Assembly (NCBI GenBank): GCA_949152475.1
Contig: OX424558.1
Span: 29,150,651 to 29,214,650, forward strand
Direction of reading: 5' to 3'
Source of the DNA: Terebella lapidaria
Lineage: Eukaryota > Annelida > Polychaeta > Terebellida > Terebellidae
Length of the DNA: 64,000 nucleotides
How positions within the stretch are numbered: position 1 is the first letter of the stretch; each line of letters starts with the position of its first letter. Shown piece after piece: positions 23,001-30,945 of this stretch. A program made the translations under genes and the position numbers. The notes beneath the pieces are model-generated. The model saw only the letters and a program-made list of their open reading frames with translations, was not told the DNA's origin and did not search any database.

Positions 23001-24379
23001 AAGTAGTGCGATCCGGCCAGGGAATCGAAGGTGTCTTCGATGTGCGGGAGAGGATATGAGTCCTTCCGCGTGACATCGTTAAGCTTACGGTAATCAACGC
23101 AGAACCTCCACGAGCCGTCCTTCTTCTTCACCATAACCACAGGACTCGCCCAAGGGCTGTCGCTGGGTTCGATGATGTCTAGCTCGAGCATCTTCTGCAC
23201 CTCCTGGTCAATGACCTCTTGGTGCACTATCGCTGCTCGCCGTAGACGTTGTTTGATCGGACGCTCGTCTAGGAGGTCGATGCGGTGTTTGGCAACGTCT
23301 GTCTTGCCGACCGCACCATCCGGACCCATAAACACATCCGCATACTGCCGCAACAGTCTGCGGAGCGCCTGGCGCTGCTCTCCACCCAGCCGGTCCTTCG
23401 GAACCAGAGATTCCAGATGGTCCGGCAGGGTGAACGGATCATCTCCGGCGGCCGCCGCCGCGCACGCAGCGCGGCAGACCGGATCGTCGGGGATGACACG
23501 ACTAGACGACGCGGGCACAGCTGTAGCTGCTAGGTACCCGCGCCGCAGCACAACGGGTGAGTCCGTGGGATTCACCACGAGAAGGGGCATCATGCGGGCG
23601 TCGGACTTGACCAGAGTCCCGCCCAGCACGAGCCCAGTTCCCTTGGCGAAACTGCTCACCGGCTGCACTATACACGGACGACCTTCGAGGGGCATGCGGG
23701 GACGACGCGGCCGCGCCTCGATGATCATCTCGCTCATAGGCGGCACCACCGTGGTGCGCGCCACCCGCATTTGGAACGAATGCGCTGGACCCATGCGGAA
23801 GAGGTAGTGAGTATCCTCTCCCATCCGGAATTCACCCGCACTGAAGTTAGCGGTGACCCGGTGGGCCCGGAAAAAATTCATTCCAATAATCCCGGCCGCT
23901 CCGATGTCTGCGACGATTGCCTCTGTCGGATACACCTTGTCCCCAAGTGTAACATGCAACTCGACGATACCATAGACACGGATGCGGTTGTTACCGGCCC
24001 CGTAGAGCTGGTAAGGACCGGGATCCCGCAACTCAAGGTTGCAGAGCACGGGTTCCTTCCGGAACGTTTCTATGGCTATGAGGGTGACCTCCGAGCCTGA
24101 GTCTACAAGGAACCGGACCGGTTCCCGCCCGAGTGGCAGGGGCAGGTACCAGCAAGTGTCCTTGACCAGTGCGTTTCTTGAACGGTATCTTTCGCACGCA
24201 CTGGGCCCATTCTCGGAGTCCTCGTGATCCGCCTCAGCCGCGGACGAGCCAGACTGATCCTCAAGGACCACTTCCGGAGAAGTTATATCTACTTGAGGTT
24301 CGTCCAGTTCATCCGTAGGTGGGGCGGCATCCGTTGCCACGGAACAACTGTCCTCGGACGTAGTGTTGGTCGCCACCAC
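20081..24379 (-). CDS. pol: Retrotransposon Pol polyprotein (1432 aa)
   Basis: Intact Ty3/gypsy Pol. Domain order by residue: aspartic protease with LVDSGSEVTL (DSG at 93-95); reverse transcriptase about 380-580 with LDLASGYWQV, MPFGLCNAP and YIDD at 526-529; RNase H about 670-790 with Asp675, Glu716 and Asp741; integrase with a His/His/Cys/Cys zinc region (His1000, His1007, Cys1037, Cys1040), catalytic Asp1069, Asp1129 and Glu1165 (exact D-35-E spacing), then a GPF-type module at about 1304-1340. A Pro/Asp-rich tail of about 85 residues follows, with no chromodomain recognised. The first ATG lies 71 nt before the gag stop, in the +1 frame (equivalently -2) relative to gag, so expression probably needs frameshifting or re-initiation. 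No premature stop is seen. Confidence 0.95.
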   Translation of the reverse strand: MVATNTTSEDSCSVATDAAPPTDELDEPQVDITSPEVVLEDQSGSSAAEADHEDSENGPSACERYRSRNALVKDTCWYLPLPLGREPVRFLVDSGSEVTLIAIETFRKEPVLCNLELRDPGPYQLYGAGNNRIRVYGIVELHVTLGDKVYPTEAIVADIGAAGIIGMNFFRAHRVTANFSAGEFRMGEDTHYLFRMGPAHSFQMRVARTTVVPPMSEMIIEARPRRPRMPLEGRPCIVQPVSSFAKGTGLVLGGTLVKSDARMMPLLVVNPTDSPVVLRRGYLAATAVPASSSRVIPDDPVCRAACAAAAAGDDPFTLPDHLESLVPKDRLGGEQRQALRRLLRQYADVFMGPDGAVGKTDVAKHRIDLLDERPIKQRLRRAAIVHQEVIDQEVQKMLELDIIEPSDSPWASPVVMVKKKDGSWRFCVDYRKLNDVTRKDSYPLPHIEDTFDSLAGSHYFCALDLASGYWQVEMEESDRAKTAFVTKNGLYQFKVMPFGLCNAPATFERLMEMVLKGFLWKRCMVYIDDVVVYGRSFEETLTNLQMVLHRIRGAGLKLKPSKCELFAQEILYLGFMVTGTGVRPDPKKLEAVKNWPRPCNVADVRSFLGFASYHRRFVRGFAEVARPLTILTEKGADFIWSEEQVTAFAELRRALADAPVLRHPRPDCEFILDTDASNFALGGVLSQIVDGQERVVAYASVALSRSQMNYCTTHRELLAVVTMTKRFRHYLLGRHFRLRTDHGSLRWLLNYSEADGLVARWLVKLQEYDMKIEHRAGKLHGNADGLSRCHKCKNPGCAGMAPFQHAADSSSDSEVDLPGRPQAAAPSNNTAAGAAGVHSRARTRRYRRWRPAFEAEVRLSSSESSSSPAVYSSWVPSSTDESEYERSLPPVVMAAAAQPDATEEEPNYLGGYSPAQIAAAQRADRALAPVITALEAGQKPSKAERKTYREETLSLVSQWERLSLRDGLLYRRYEPPTPLPPIWQLVLPAELRKEVLHQLHDLRVTGHLGIRRTVHRLQQRFHWPGSSLDVQRWCAACPRCQARKGVPAPGRHPLTTVKAGAPFDRIALDILDTHRVTPRGFRYILVISDYFTKYTDAYPLRRQTADEVARLLVNRWVVYHGVPKQVHSDQGTQFESNLFRGLAQMLGSTKVRTTPYRPQSDGQVERFNRSVLNMLAAFVNDRANDWDDHLPYVLMAYRSSVHSSTGVTPHAMLYGRELNLPVDIMYPTAAETGAVPQCGPEYVEWICRALANAHDFARARLDKSAIRQKRGYDAHAKGRPAFAEGDKVRYYYPPLKQGNKFAKPWIGPFTVLKQVTDVDYRIRRDSDPDRVLVVHIDNLKKYEGPLVMDPLIQDAEPDDAPVWDPSGQHPRTPDERVRRMVGLPDLSDPSDDGLGGYQPDDGDPQVPPLPPVPADDGRPRRKPRAPARYGWE
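24309..24379 (-). promoter_or_regulatory. gag/pol overlap, probable +1 frameshift region
   Basis: Gag codons start at positions equal to 2 modulo 3 and pol codons at 1 modulo 3 on the descending coordinate, so pol is +1 relative to gag. The 71-nt overlap runs from the first pol ATG to the gag stop. No specific slip site or pseudoknot was identified by eye. Confidence 0.5.
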
Positions 24380-26591
24380 GTCCGAGTTCAGTTTCCCTGC
24401 CGTGAGGTCCCGCGGGACCAGGCCGGGAGTAGTTACTCCGGCGCGGACTGGGGAGGACCCCCTGGTATCCGCGTGCCCGCAAGCGTTCCAACAACTCCGG
24501 ACACTTCAGCCAAAAGTGTCCCTGTTTTCCGCAGAAATAAGAGGGGCGGTTCTGAGCTGGTCCGGATGTGAACGCACAGCATTCAGCGGGCCCCGGAGTG
24601 TCGATCCCAGCGCAGTACGCAATCATCTGCGCAGCGCTGAAATCATACTCGTCATAGTCGTACTCATCCGGAGATGAGGACGGCGCGGCAACCGGTGCCG
24701 CCTGTGCGGGCGCCCCTGTAGAGGGTGCCGGCGCACTAACCCACTGCTGGGTAGGTTCCCTGGCGGGTTCCCGGACGACCGGGTCCTGCCACGGGGTTAC
24801 CTGCGATGCCTTGACCGGAGGAGGAGTCGCCGCCTGCGCGGGTACAGCCGAGGCTGGAGCCGGGGCTGGAGGCAACTGTCTAGGGCGGACAGCCATCTCA
24901 AGCGCAAGCGCGGAGTCTATTGCCTCCTCCATCGATCGCTTTTCATGGGTGGCCAGCCCGTATGCTAGGTGGTAAGGCTGGCCATCGATGAACTGATCGA
25001 TCAGCATCGTCTCAAACCGTCTGGAGTCCATGTCCGGAAAAGCTCTCCGGCCGAGTATGCGTAAGCTGTACGCATAGTCTGTCACGGACTCAGTCGGCTG
25101 GCGGATACGCGCCTTGAACTCTCGTTCAGACTGCCGCCGATTGGTCGTCGGCGGGAACAGCAGGCGAAGTTGACGAGCAACCTCGCCGAACGTCACTGTT
25201 CCCACCGGCAGACACGGCATCACGCGGAGAGCTTTCCCTTCCAGGCTCCCCGCGAGGACGTGTCCAGCTTCATGCTGGGACCATCCTTCGTACACGGCGG
25301 TACGCCATACCTGGAGCAAGTAGTCCTCCAAGTCGGCGTTATCCCCGTTGAACCGTTTCCGCCACGAAGAGTGGTCGGGCCCGTCATCGCGTTTGCTACG
25401 CGCCCGACGTGCGGTCCCGGCTCCGGGGTCGTCCGTGTACAGCGGCAAGTTCCGTGCGCTTCCTGCGCCTGCGGCGGAGTCTGCCGGAGCAAACATCGAC
25501 GCCGCGGACGGAGGAGCAGGGAAGCTCACGTTTGCCGCCGGGGTCATTCCCGCTAAAAACCCACTCTGGCTAGGTGCGGGCGGGGCTCCCATCGAACCTA
25601 CTGGGTAGGCTCCAGAAGGGGCGGCAAAGCTTGGGGCCGTAGCCGCCTGTTGCCACTGCCCGTCCGACACACTGTACGTGCCAGGGTAAGTCGGCCACGC
25701 GGCTTGCGCTCCAACCGTCGGAACGGTCGACGCGGTCGCCAACGTGGTGCCTCCGAGCCGCGGGGCAGGCGCGGGTCCCATTGCGGGGGCCACTGGCGCC
25801 TGCGGACTCGGCAGGACTTGGGGAGGGGCTACTGGCCCAGACATCCCCGGACTTGAGATGGCCGACGGGTCAACGCTCGAAGGCGGCTGATTCCGCTTGA
25901 ACAGTACAAGCGCCTCGGATATCAGCCACCTCTCCCTCTCCGTCAAAGGCCCCGAGTTGCCTTGTGACAGCGGAGAGGGGGAACGGTTCCGCCGGTCTGA
26001 TCGTCCCTGATGGGGCGACCGGGCGCGGTCATAGCGCCCTCTGGGGGCCAGCTCACCAAGCGCATCGGCGAGCTGGTCTACCACATCACCCGGTGCGGAC
26101 CGACCAGAGCCCATGCCGGAGGCTCGCGAAGGAGCCCACCCGGCCAGGAGTGGCATCTGGTACTGCTGGTCCGCCTGTCCAGAAGTGCCCGCAGTAGTTG
26201 GCGCTCGATTCCGGACGTCCGGAGACGTCCCACGGAAGAGTGCCGCTTGCCACGGACTCATTCTGGGCCTGGGCGGGCGCGGCGTAGAGCCGTTGCCGGC
26301 TCCGCCTACCGCGCCTAACACATCAAGGCCCGGCCTTGATGACAACTCCTGTTGCGGCCCCGCGGGGCTAGACTCTACATCCGGAGACGGAGTCAGGGAC
26401 GCCGGAGTCGACTCCGCAGACTGGGTTCTGTCCGCGGAGGGCTCCGCCCATTCCCTCCGGCCGCCGGAGTCACCCGAAGATGTCTCACGGCGGCTGTCGC
26501 GCGACCGGGTGTGATCCGCGACATTACCTCCCGTTTCCCCCCCCTTGGGTTCATTAGCCTTATCTCTGGCTTTGTCTCTTTCCTTTGTCAT
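24309..26591 (-). CDS. gag: Retrotransposon Gag polyprotein (760 aa)
   Basis: Structural protein that would assemble the virus-like particle and bind element RNA. The first 400 residues are low complexity, rich in Pro, Ala, Ser and Gly with a basic start. A retrotransposon-gag (capsid-like) region lies at about 430-560. A single zinc knuckle is at 684-697 with Cys687, His692 and Cys697 in the usual spacing, but residue 684, normally the first Cys, is Ser (codon TCT). The start ATG is 93 nt inside the primer-binding site and is the only good candidate. The stop lies 71 nt inside the pol frame. The reading frame is otherwise intact. The altered knuckle may impair RNA packaging; this is inference. 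Confidence 0.92.
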   Translation of the reverse strand: MTKERDKARDKANEPKGGETGGNVADHTRSRDSRRETSSGDSGGRREWAEPSADRTQSAESTPASLTPSPDVESSPAGPQQELSSRPGLDVLGAVGGAGNGSTPRPPRPRMSPWQAALFRGTSPDVRNRAPTTAGTSGQADQQYQMPLLAGWAPSRASGMGSGRSAPGDVVDQLADALGELAPRGRYDRARSPHQGRSDRRNRSPSPLSQGNSGPLTERERWLISEALVLFKRNQPPSSVDPSAISSPGMSGPVAPPQVLPSPQAPVAPAMGPAPAPRLGGTTLATASTVPTVGAQAAWPTYPGTYSVSDGQWQQAATAPSFAAPSGAYPVGSMGAPPAPSQSGFLAGMTPAANVSFPAPPSAASMFAPADSAAGAGSARNLPLYTDDPGAGTARRARSKRDDGPDHSSWRKRFNGDNADLEDYLLQVWRTAVYEGWSQHEAGHVLAGSLEGKALRVMPCLPVGTVTFGEVARQLRLLFPPTTNRRQSEREFKARIRQPTESVTDYAYSLRILGRRAFPDMDSRRFETMLIDQFIDGQPYHLAYGLATHEKRSMEEAIDSALALEMAVRPRQLPPAPAPASAVPAQAATPPPVKASQVTPWQDPVVREPAREPTQQWVSAPAPSTGAPAQAAPVAAPSSSPDEYDYDEYDFSAAQMIAYCAGIDTPGPAECCAFTSGPAQNRPSYFCGKQGHFWLKCPELLERLRARGYQGVLPSPRRSNYSRPGPAGPHGRETELGRGGDQHYVRGQLFRGNGCRPTYG

Positions 26592-26684
26592 CCTTTGAGA
26601 TGTCCTTGAGGAGCGGGCGATCCCCAGGGACTAAGGAGGCTACAACGCTGTGACGGTAGGCTGCGATGGAACACTGTCGGACTG

Positions 26685-26702
26685 ATCCTGGTCACGGCAC
26701 CA
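26685..26702 (-). other. Primer-binding site, tRNA-His type
   Basis: On the plus strand ATCCTGGTCACGGCACCA lies one base inside the 5' LTR. Its last twelve bases match the 3' end expected of animal tRNA-His (GTCACGGCA plus CCA), and the next six match with two differences. The tRNA comparison is from memory. Reverse transcription of this element is therefore probably primed by tRNA-His. Confidence 0.75.
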
Positions 26703-26703
26703 A

Positions 26704-27442
26704 TGTAAAGTTATTGACTACCGTCCGCTCTTCGGGATCCTCGAGGATAGTCCTCTCTCATCCGAGTCCTTGCGGACGCGCATCCGCTATTCCGGATCCT
26801 TGCGGCAGGGCCGCTCACCGGAGGTCGCGGCGGACACGGTAACTACTTCAGCATTAACGGTAACCAGGTAACAGCCCACCCGACACTCCCAGGCCTACGG
26901 ACACCGTTCAGAAACCGGTTCATCACCACGGTGTTAACTGGCGGGGCCTGGCGAGCCGCGGTCTGCCTCGGGGACGGAACCCCGTACAGCCCGACATGCT
27001 GGCCAGAGCCTCTGTCACACGTCCCGGGAAGGGAGAGAGCTGGCGATCCACAGGGCCGAAGGCCCCCGAGTCAGCAACTCGTCTCTCCCAGCCCGGGCCT
27101 CCCCATGGAAATCGTCCCCAGGGCTCTAGGAGCCCACTACTCGCAAACAGGGAACACAAAGCTCATGGCGAGCCTCGTGTGCGTCCTGTCTCTCGATCTT
27201 GGACAATCTCCTCGATCGAGTCGCTTCCAGTGTATATATAATACACCACAAGCTGTAGGGCGCACGCGAGGTTAAATCGATCCATTGTTATAGTTTACTG
27301 GAACGTAAATTACAATACGTCGCCGTGGCAACGCACGCTCGAACGGAGCATGTCAAAAAAACAAGGCCAAGTACGAAAAGGCCACATAAATGGCATTTAT
27401 GTTTACAAACACCTGCCGCGTGCTTAGGGCAAAATCGCCACA
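26704..27442 (-). repeat. 5' LTR (739 bp)
   Basis: In plus orientation it begins TGTAAAGTTA and ends CGCCACA, giving the canonical TG...CA ends on either strand. It matches the left LTR throughout by eye, except for a run of seven As instead of four near 27354-27360. It carries a TATA-like element at 27231-27247, about 200 bp from its 5' end in element orientation, so U3 is probably about 200 bp and R-U5 about 500 bp. Confidence 0.95.
27231..27247 (-). promoter_or_regulatory. TATA-like element in the 5' LTR
   Basis: GTGTATTATATATACAC on the minus strand. It is the only strong TATA-like word in an otherwise GC-rich LTR and is the likely core promoter of the element. The same word is in the 3' LTR at about 17234-17250. 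Confidence 0.5.
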
Positions 27443-27446
27443 TACA
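27443..27446. repeat. Target-site duplication, right (TACA)
   Basis: Right partner of 16703-16706, directly outside the right LTR; host sequence of unit B resumes with GTATATTG. Confidence 0.9.
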
Positions 27447-27605
27447 GTATATTGAAAATATTTGACGAAGTAATCACTTTGACATACATGATGTATAATC
27501 TCGAAATCTTTGAAATTATTTTTGGACGTTTCAGATTAAACTTTTCCCACGTTTACAGTGAGGTCGAAGTAATATGTTTTACCATTTTTAAAGGAACTAC
27601 CCGTT

Positions 27606-27670
27606 TGGAGGAGTTGATAGGAGTTGTGGCCAACAAACTGCGCGGGGTGTCCGAGGTTCAATCCTTGTGA
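27606..27670 (+). repeat. tRNA-like segment, possible SINE head (unit B)
   Basis: Duplicate of 5594-5660 with a few substitutions. Box-B-like GAGGTTCAATCC is retained. Not a credible functional tRNA. Confidence 0.3.
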
Positions 27671-28933
27671 CAGATACTTACCAAAGGGGTTTAAGTTCCA
27701 GCTTGATTGATACAAAAATACTAGTAGATAAACATCAATATTCATGGACAATTTCCCTTTCAATGTTGCTGTATCTACGTGTTTGCTGGGCCCGAACGAA
27801 TCGGTGTCTCAAGGACTTACATGTAAATATTGTATTATACCAAACTAGCATGTCTTTATGAGTATAAGTATTTTGGTACTTTTGGTACTTACTAGGTCAG
27901 ACGCTGTCTGATAGCTCGTAATGATATAAGTCGCACAAAACCAGTCACGGTTCACTGTAAACTACGGGACTGTATCAGAAATACAAATTCCCAATATTTT
28001 GTTTCATTTCATATATACTAGTAACTGTGGGTGTCTGAACCGCGAGGCAATAACAGTTTATCGGGAATTCCCCCGTACTATTCATAGATCCAGTACAGCA
28101 ACAACGCCCGACGGCGCGTACCGTGTTACAAGTCTGGTTTCATGGCGGTGCAGTTTGTAGTTTGTACGTAATAGTTTTTGGGTGGGCCAATATCTAATGT
28201 GAACCAAAACAGCAGAATAGAGCCTTGACCGACGTCACATCACATCCACTTACCAGACACATATTGCATATATCAGTATCCATGGAATATGTGGAATGTT
28301 GTTTACACTTTGGTTAATCCCATGTGCAACCGCTAGATCTCCGCCATTTGTACTTCTCGCCCTACAGTAAAGTTGCTAGTATCACTCACGAGAGGGCCTT
28401 GTCTGGTCGAAATCGTAGTCCGAAAAATTATAAAACAGCCACAATAGTAACAGTTATAAAGAACTCGCGGCACTACAGCACATAATGTACTCATTATTGA
28501 CTATTACAACCGTATACGTGTACATTATGTCCACCATTGCTGTTAATTATTAATCCCACATTTTGTGCGTGAGAAAGAACAGTATCAAGAACAACACGTC
28601 TTATTGATCACCCGGTAAATGGATCAAGAATGCCAATGTGGCGAACGCAAGTACACGATAAATGTATGAAATTACATTGTTAAACGTGTAACGGCCGAGA
28701 GAACGCCAACAATTCTGCTTTCGCTTCCAATCAAAGAAAATTGACGTTAGTAAACGCTAACTGAATACCGTAATGGTCCTAATAGTAGCACGGCGAGCCG
28801 AGGAAAGACCTCCGACAACAGCGCACAGAAATGATGTCAAACTAGGCCTTACCAATAGCCATCAATTCCCTTTATTATGATTCAAACAATAGGCCTATAT
28901 AATTGAATTACAAAAATCGAACATTATTTTTTC

Positions 28934-28955
28934 GGGGGGGGGGGGGGAGGGGGGG
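28934..28955 (+). repeat. Poly-G tract (unit B)
   Basis: G-run interrupted by one A, the counterpart of 6931-6953 with a different split between the two G blocks. Confidence 0.9.
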
Positions 28956-29583
28956 TTACTATTAGGGCGCGTGCCGCTTTTAGGACCAATAAGGTAACTT
29001 ACACCATAGCTCCCATGATAAAACTGAACATATTAGGTAACAGCAAAATGATTGAAATCCATAAGAAATGTGTTCCCCTTTCATGTGAATGTTTTACGTA
29101 TTAGTTTGGTACAGTTCAGTTTAGTACATAACATCAGAGTGATATTATTCAGTTTAATGATATGTCAACACATCTAACGCTGAGAAATCCAATGCGAGTC
29201 TGAAAAAAAAAATGTTTGCCTTACCATGCTCACTCGGAGAAAACAAAATGCTGGTTCCATTCACTGCTATGGTGTATATATTAGTGTGATCATTACACGG
29301 GCATTCGCCTCTTTCTGGTGTCGATTACCTTGGAATCCGTTTGTTTCAAAACCAAAAGAAACCCTTACCTGTGAGGCTATGGAAGGGTATTCGGATCAAA
29401 ACTCCAGATTGCAAATTAGTCATTCTTTCAGAGTTATTCAATTAATCGTTTTATTTTCTTCATCGTACATGCCACGTTTCATGCTTGTTATGCGGTTGTC
29501 AACATTTTGTCAGTGTGTGTGAACGCGTTTGTGTTTCGTTGTGTTTCCTTGCTGCGAATAAGGATCACTACAACTGACATATG

Positions 29584-30074
29584 TCTACAAATGACACAAT
29601 TTTGTCCCGTGACCTTGAACATGAAAGCCAAATTTTCAAATCCTATATTCAGGTCATCAGAATATTTGGCATACACCTGTATATCCACAATTGGAACTCA
29701 AGTTGTAAAGACTATTATGACGAGATATTAGTCATTTCGTGCTCTGACCTTGAAAATAAGGTCAAAGTTCAAGGTCATGACAATATTCAAAGCTATAAAG
29801 TCGATGATTAGAGAGATATTAGCCATTTTATGTTCTGACCTTGGAAATGAGCTCAAACGTCACATTAAAAGGTCATCAGAATATTCATCTCCCCTATATG
29901 CCCACAATTGATTCCCAATCTATAAAGTCGATAAGAAGCGATATTATAGTCATTTTGTCATGTGACCTTAGAAATGAGGTCAAAGGTCAAATCCGAGGTC
30001 ACGAGTATATTCAGCTCATATCATTTCCAATATGTACACAATTGATTCCTGATCTCTAATATCAACATTAAGTG
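29584..30074. repeat. Degenerate tandem repeat with paired AGGTCA words (unit B)
   Basis: Duplicate of 7580-8070 with few substitutions. Same arrangement of divergent and direct AGGTCA-like words. Confidence 0.7.
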
Positions 30075-30485
30075 AGATATTAGGGATATTGTGTCCCATT
30101 ATAAAGCAAAGGATCATTTAACATGGCAAAGTCCCTTTCGGGCCAAGTTTGGGCAAAAAATGGCCCACTTCGAGCGATTCAAGGGCAACCAAACTCATAC
30201 ACGTCACAGGGGTACATAAGAGGAGTCTCATGCATCAATAAGAAAAAAAGATAATGAACAGATTTTGAGAAAACGACCGTCAAAATCCAAAATTGGCCCT
30301 TTTCGTCAAACATGGTCGCCATTTAAAAAAAAATTAAAATATCTCAGTCCTGAAATATTGTTGGCACTATTTTTGCAAAATTTCAGAAAGATTCGATCGT
30401 GAACGTAAAATAAAAACGTAGACGACGGACGCAACGCCATGACAATGAGTTATCGGACCAACGGTTCGGTAACCTAAAAACTGTA
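30075..30485. repeat. Repeat-like non-coding block (unit B)
   Basis: Counterpart of 8071-8480 in unit B, with several short indels relative to it. No coding potential. Confidence 0.45.
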
Positions 30486-30945
30486 CATCGTACATAAGAA
30501 TTAGAATAATGAAGATAACACTTTGACATGGTAAGAACGCTTTTCCACATTAAAAAAGGCATACATATGCATGTAGGATAGAAGTGAAATCTGGCATGAA
30601 CAACGATCGACAACCCAATCCAGTATATTTGCGGGGTATTTTCATTGGTAATAACCAAGTCAAAGGAATTACTGAAAAGTAAAATAACAAATCACAAGAT
30701 TGATCGATATGACTTGATTTCATTTTTTTTCTCTAACTCTTCATCACCTGTTTTTATTCATGTATTCTAGAATTATATAGTTGTCAGAAAATTCGATTGG
30801 ATACACTTATGCACAGTTAGACTTGTCTCTCTGCTATTCTAGAATAAACAAATGTTGATAGTTTTGTCAAACGATACGTCAACATTTGTGAACAGATTTT
30901 TGTAGATCTTCTGCTTCTTCGATAAAATATCGAAGATCAGAATAG

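Larger units (their letters stand above)
16707..27442 (-). mobile_element. Full-length Ty3/gypsy LTR retrotransposon
   Basis: A 10,736-bp element on the minus strand. In its own direction it reads 5' LTR (26704-27442), tRNA-His primer-binding site, gag, pol in the order protease, reverse transcriptase, RNase H, integrase (the Ty3/gypsy order), a 2.6-kb non-coding stretch, polypurine tract and 3' LTR (16707-17442). The target duplication is TACA (16703-16706 and 27443-27446). Unit A retains the uninterrupted site at 5444-5447. The LTRs differ only by three As in one homopolymer, so insertion is recent and later than the segmental duplication. The element is markedly GC-rich compared with the host flanks. 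No envelope gene is recognised. Confidence 0.96.
27447..29583. other. No gene seen (unit B, right of LTR element)
   Basis: Non-coding continuation of unit B, matching 5448-7579. It contains the tRNA-like segment at 27606-27670 and the G-run at 28934-28955. Confidence 0.5.
11585..30945. repeat. Segmental duplication, unit B (right copy, interrupted by LTR element)
   Basis: Unit B repeats unit A in the same orientation. 11585-16702 corresponds to about 1-5443 and 27447-30945 corresponds to about 5448-8938. The two halves are separated by the retrotransposon at 16707-27442. Unit B lacks the MITE present in unit A and carries an extra segment at 15421-15888. The order GT92 gene, non-coding DNA, AGGTCA-rich block is preserved. 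Small non-triplet indels between the copies in the flanks show that the short ORFs there are not under coding constraint. Confidence 0.93.
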
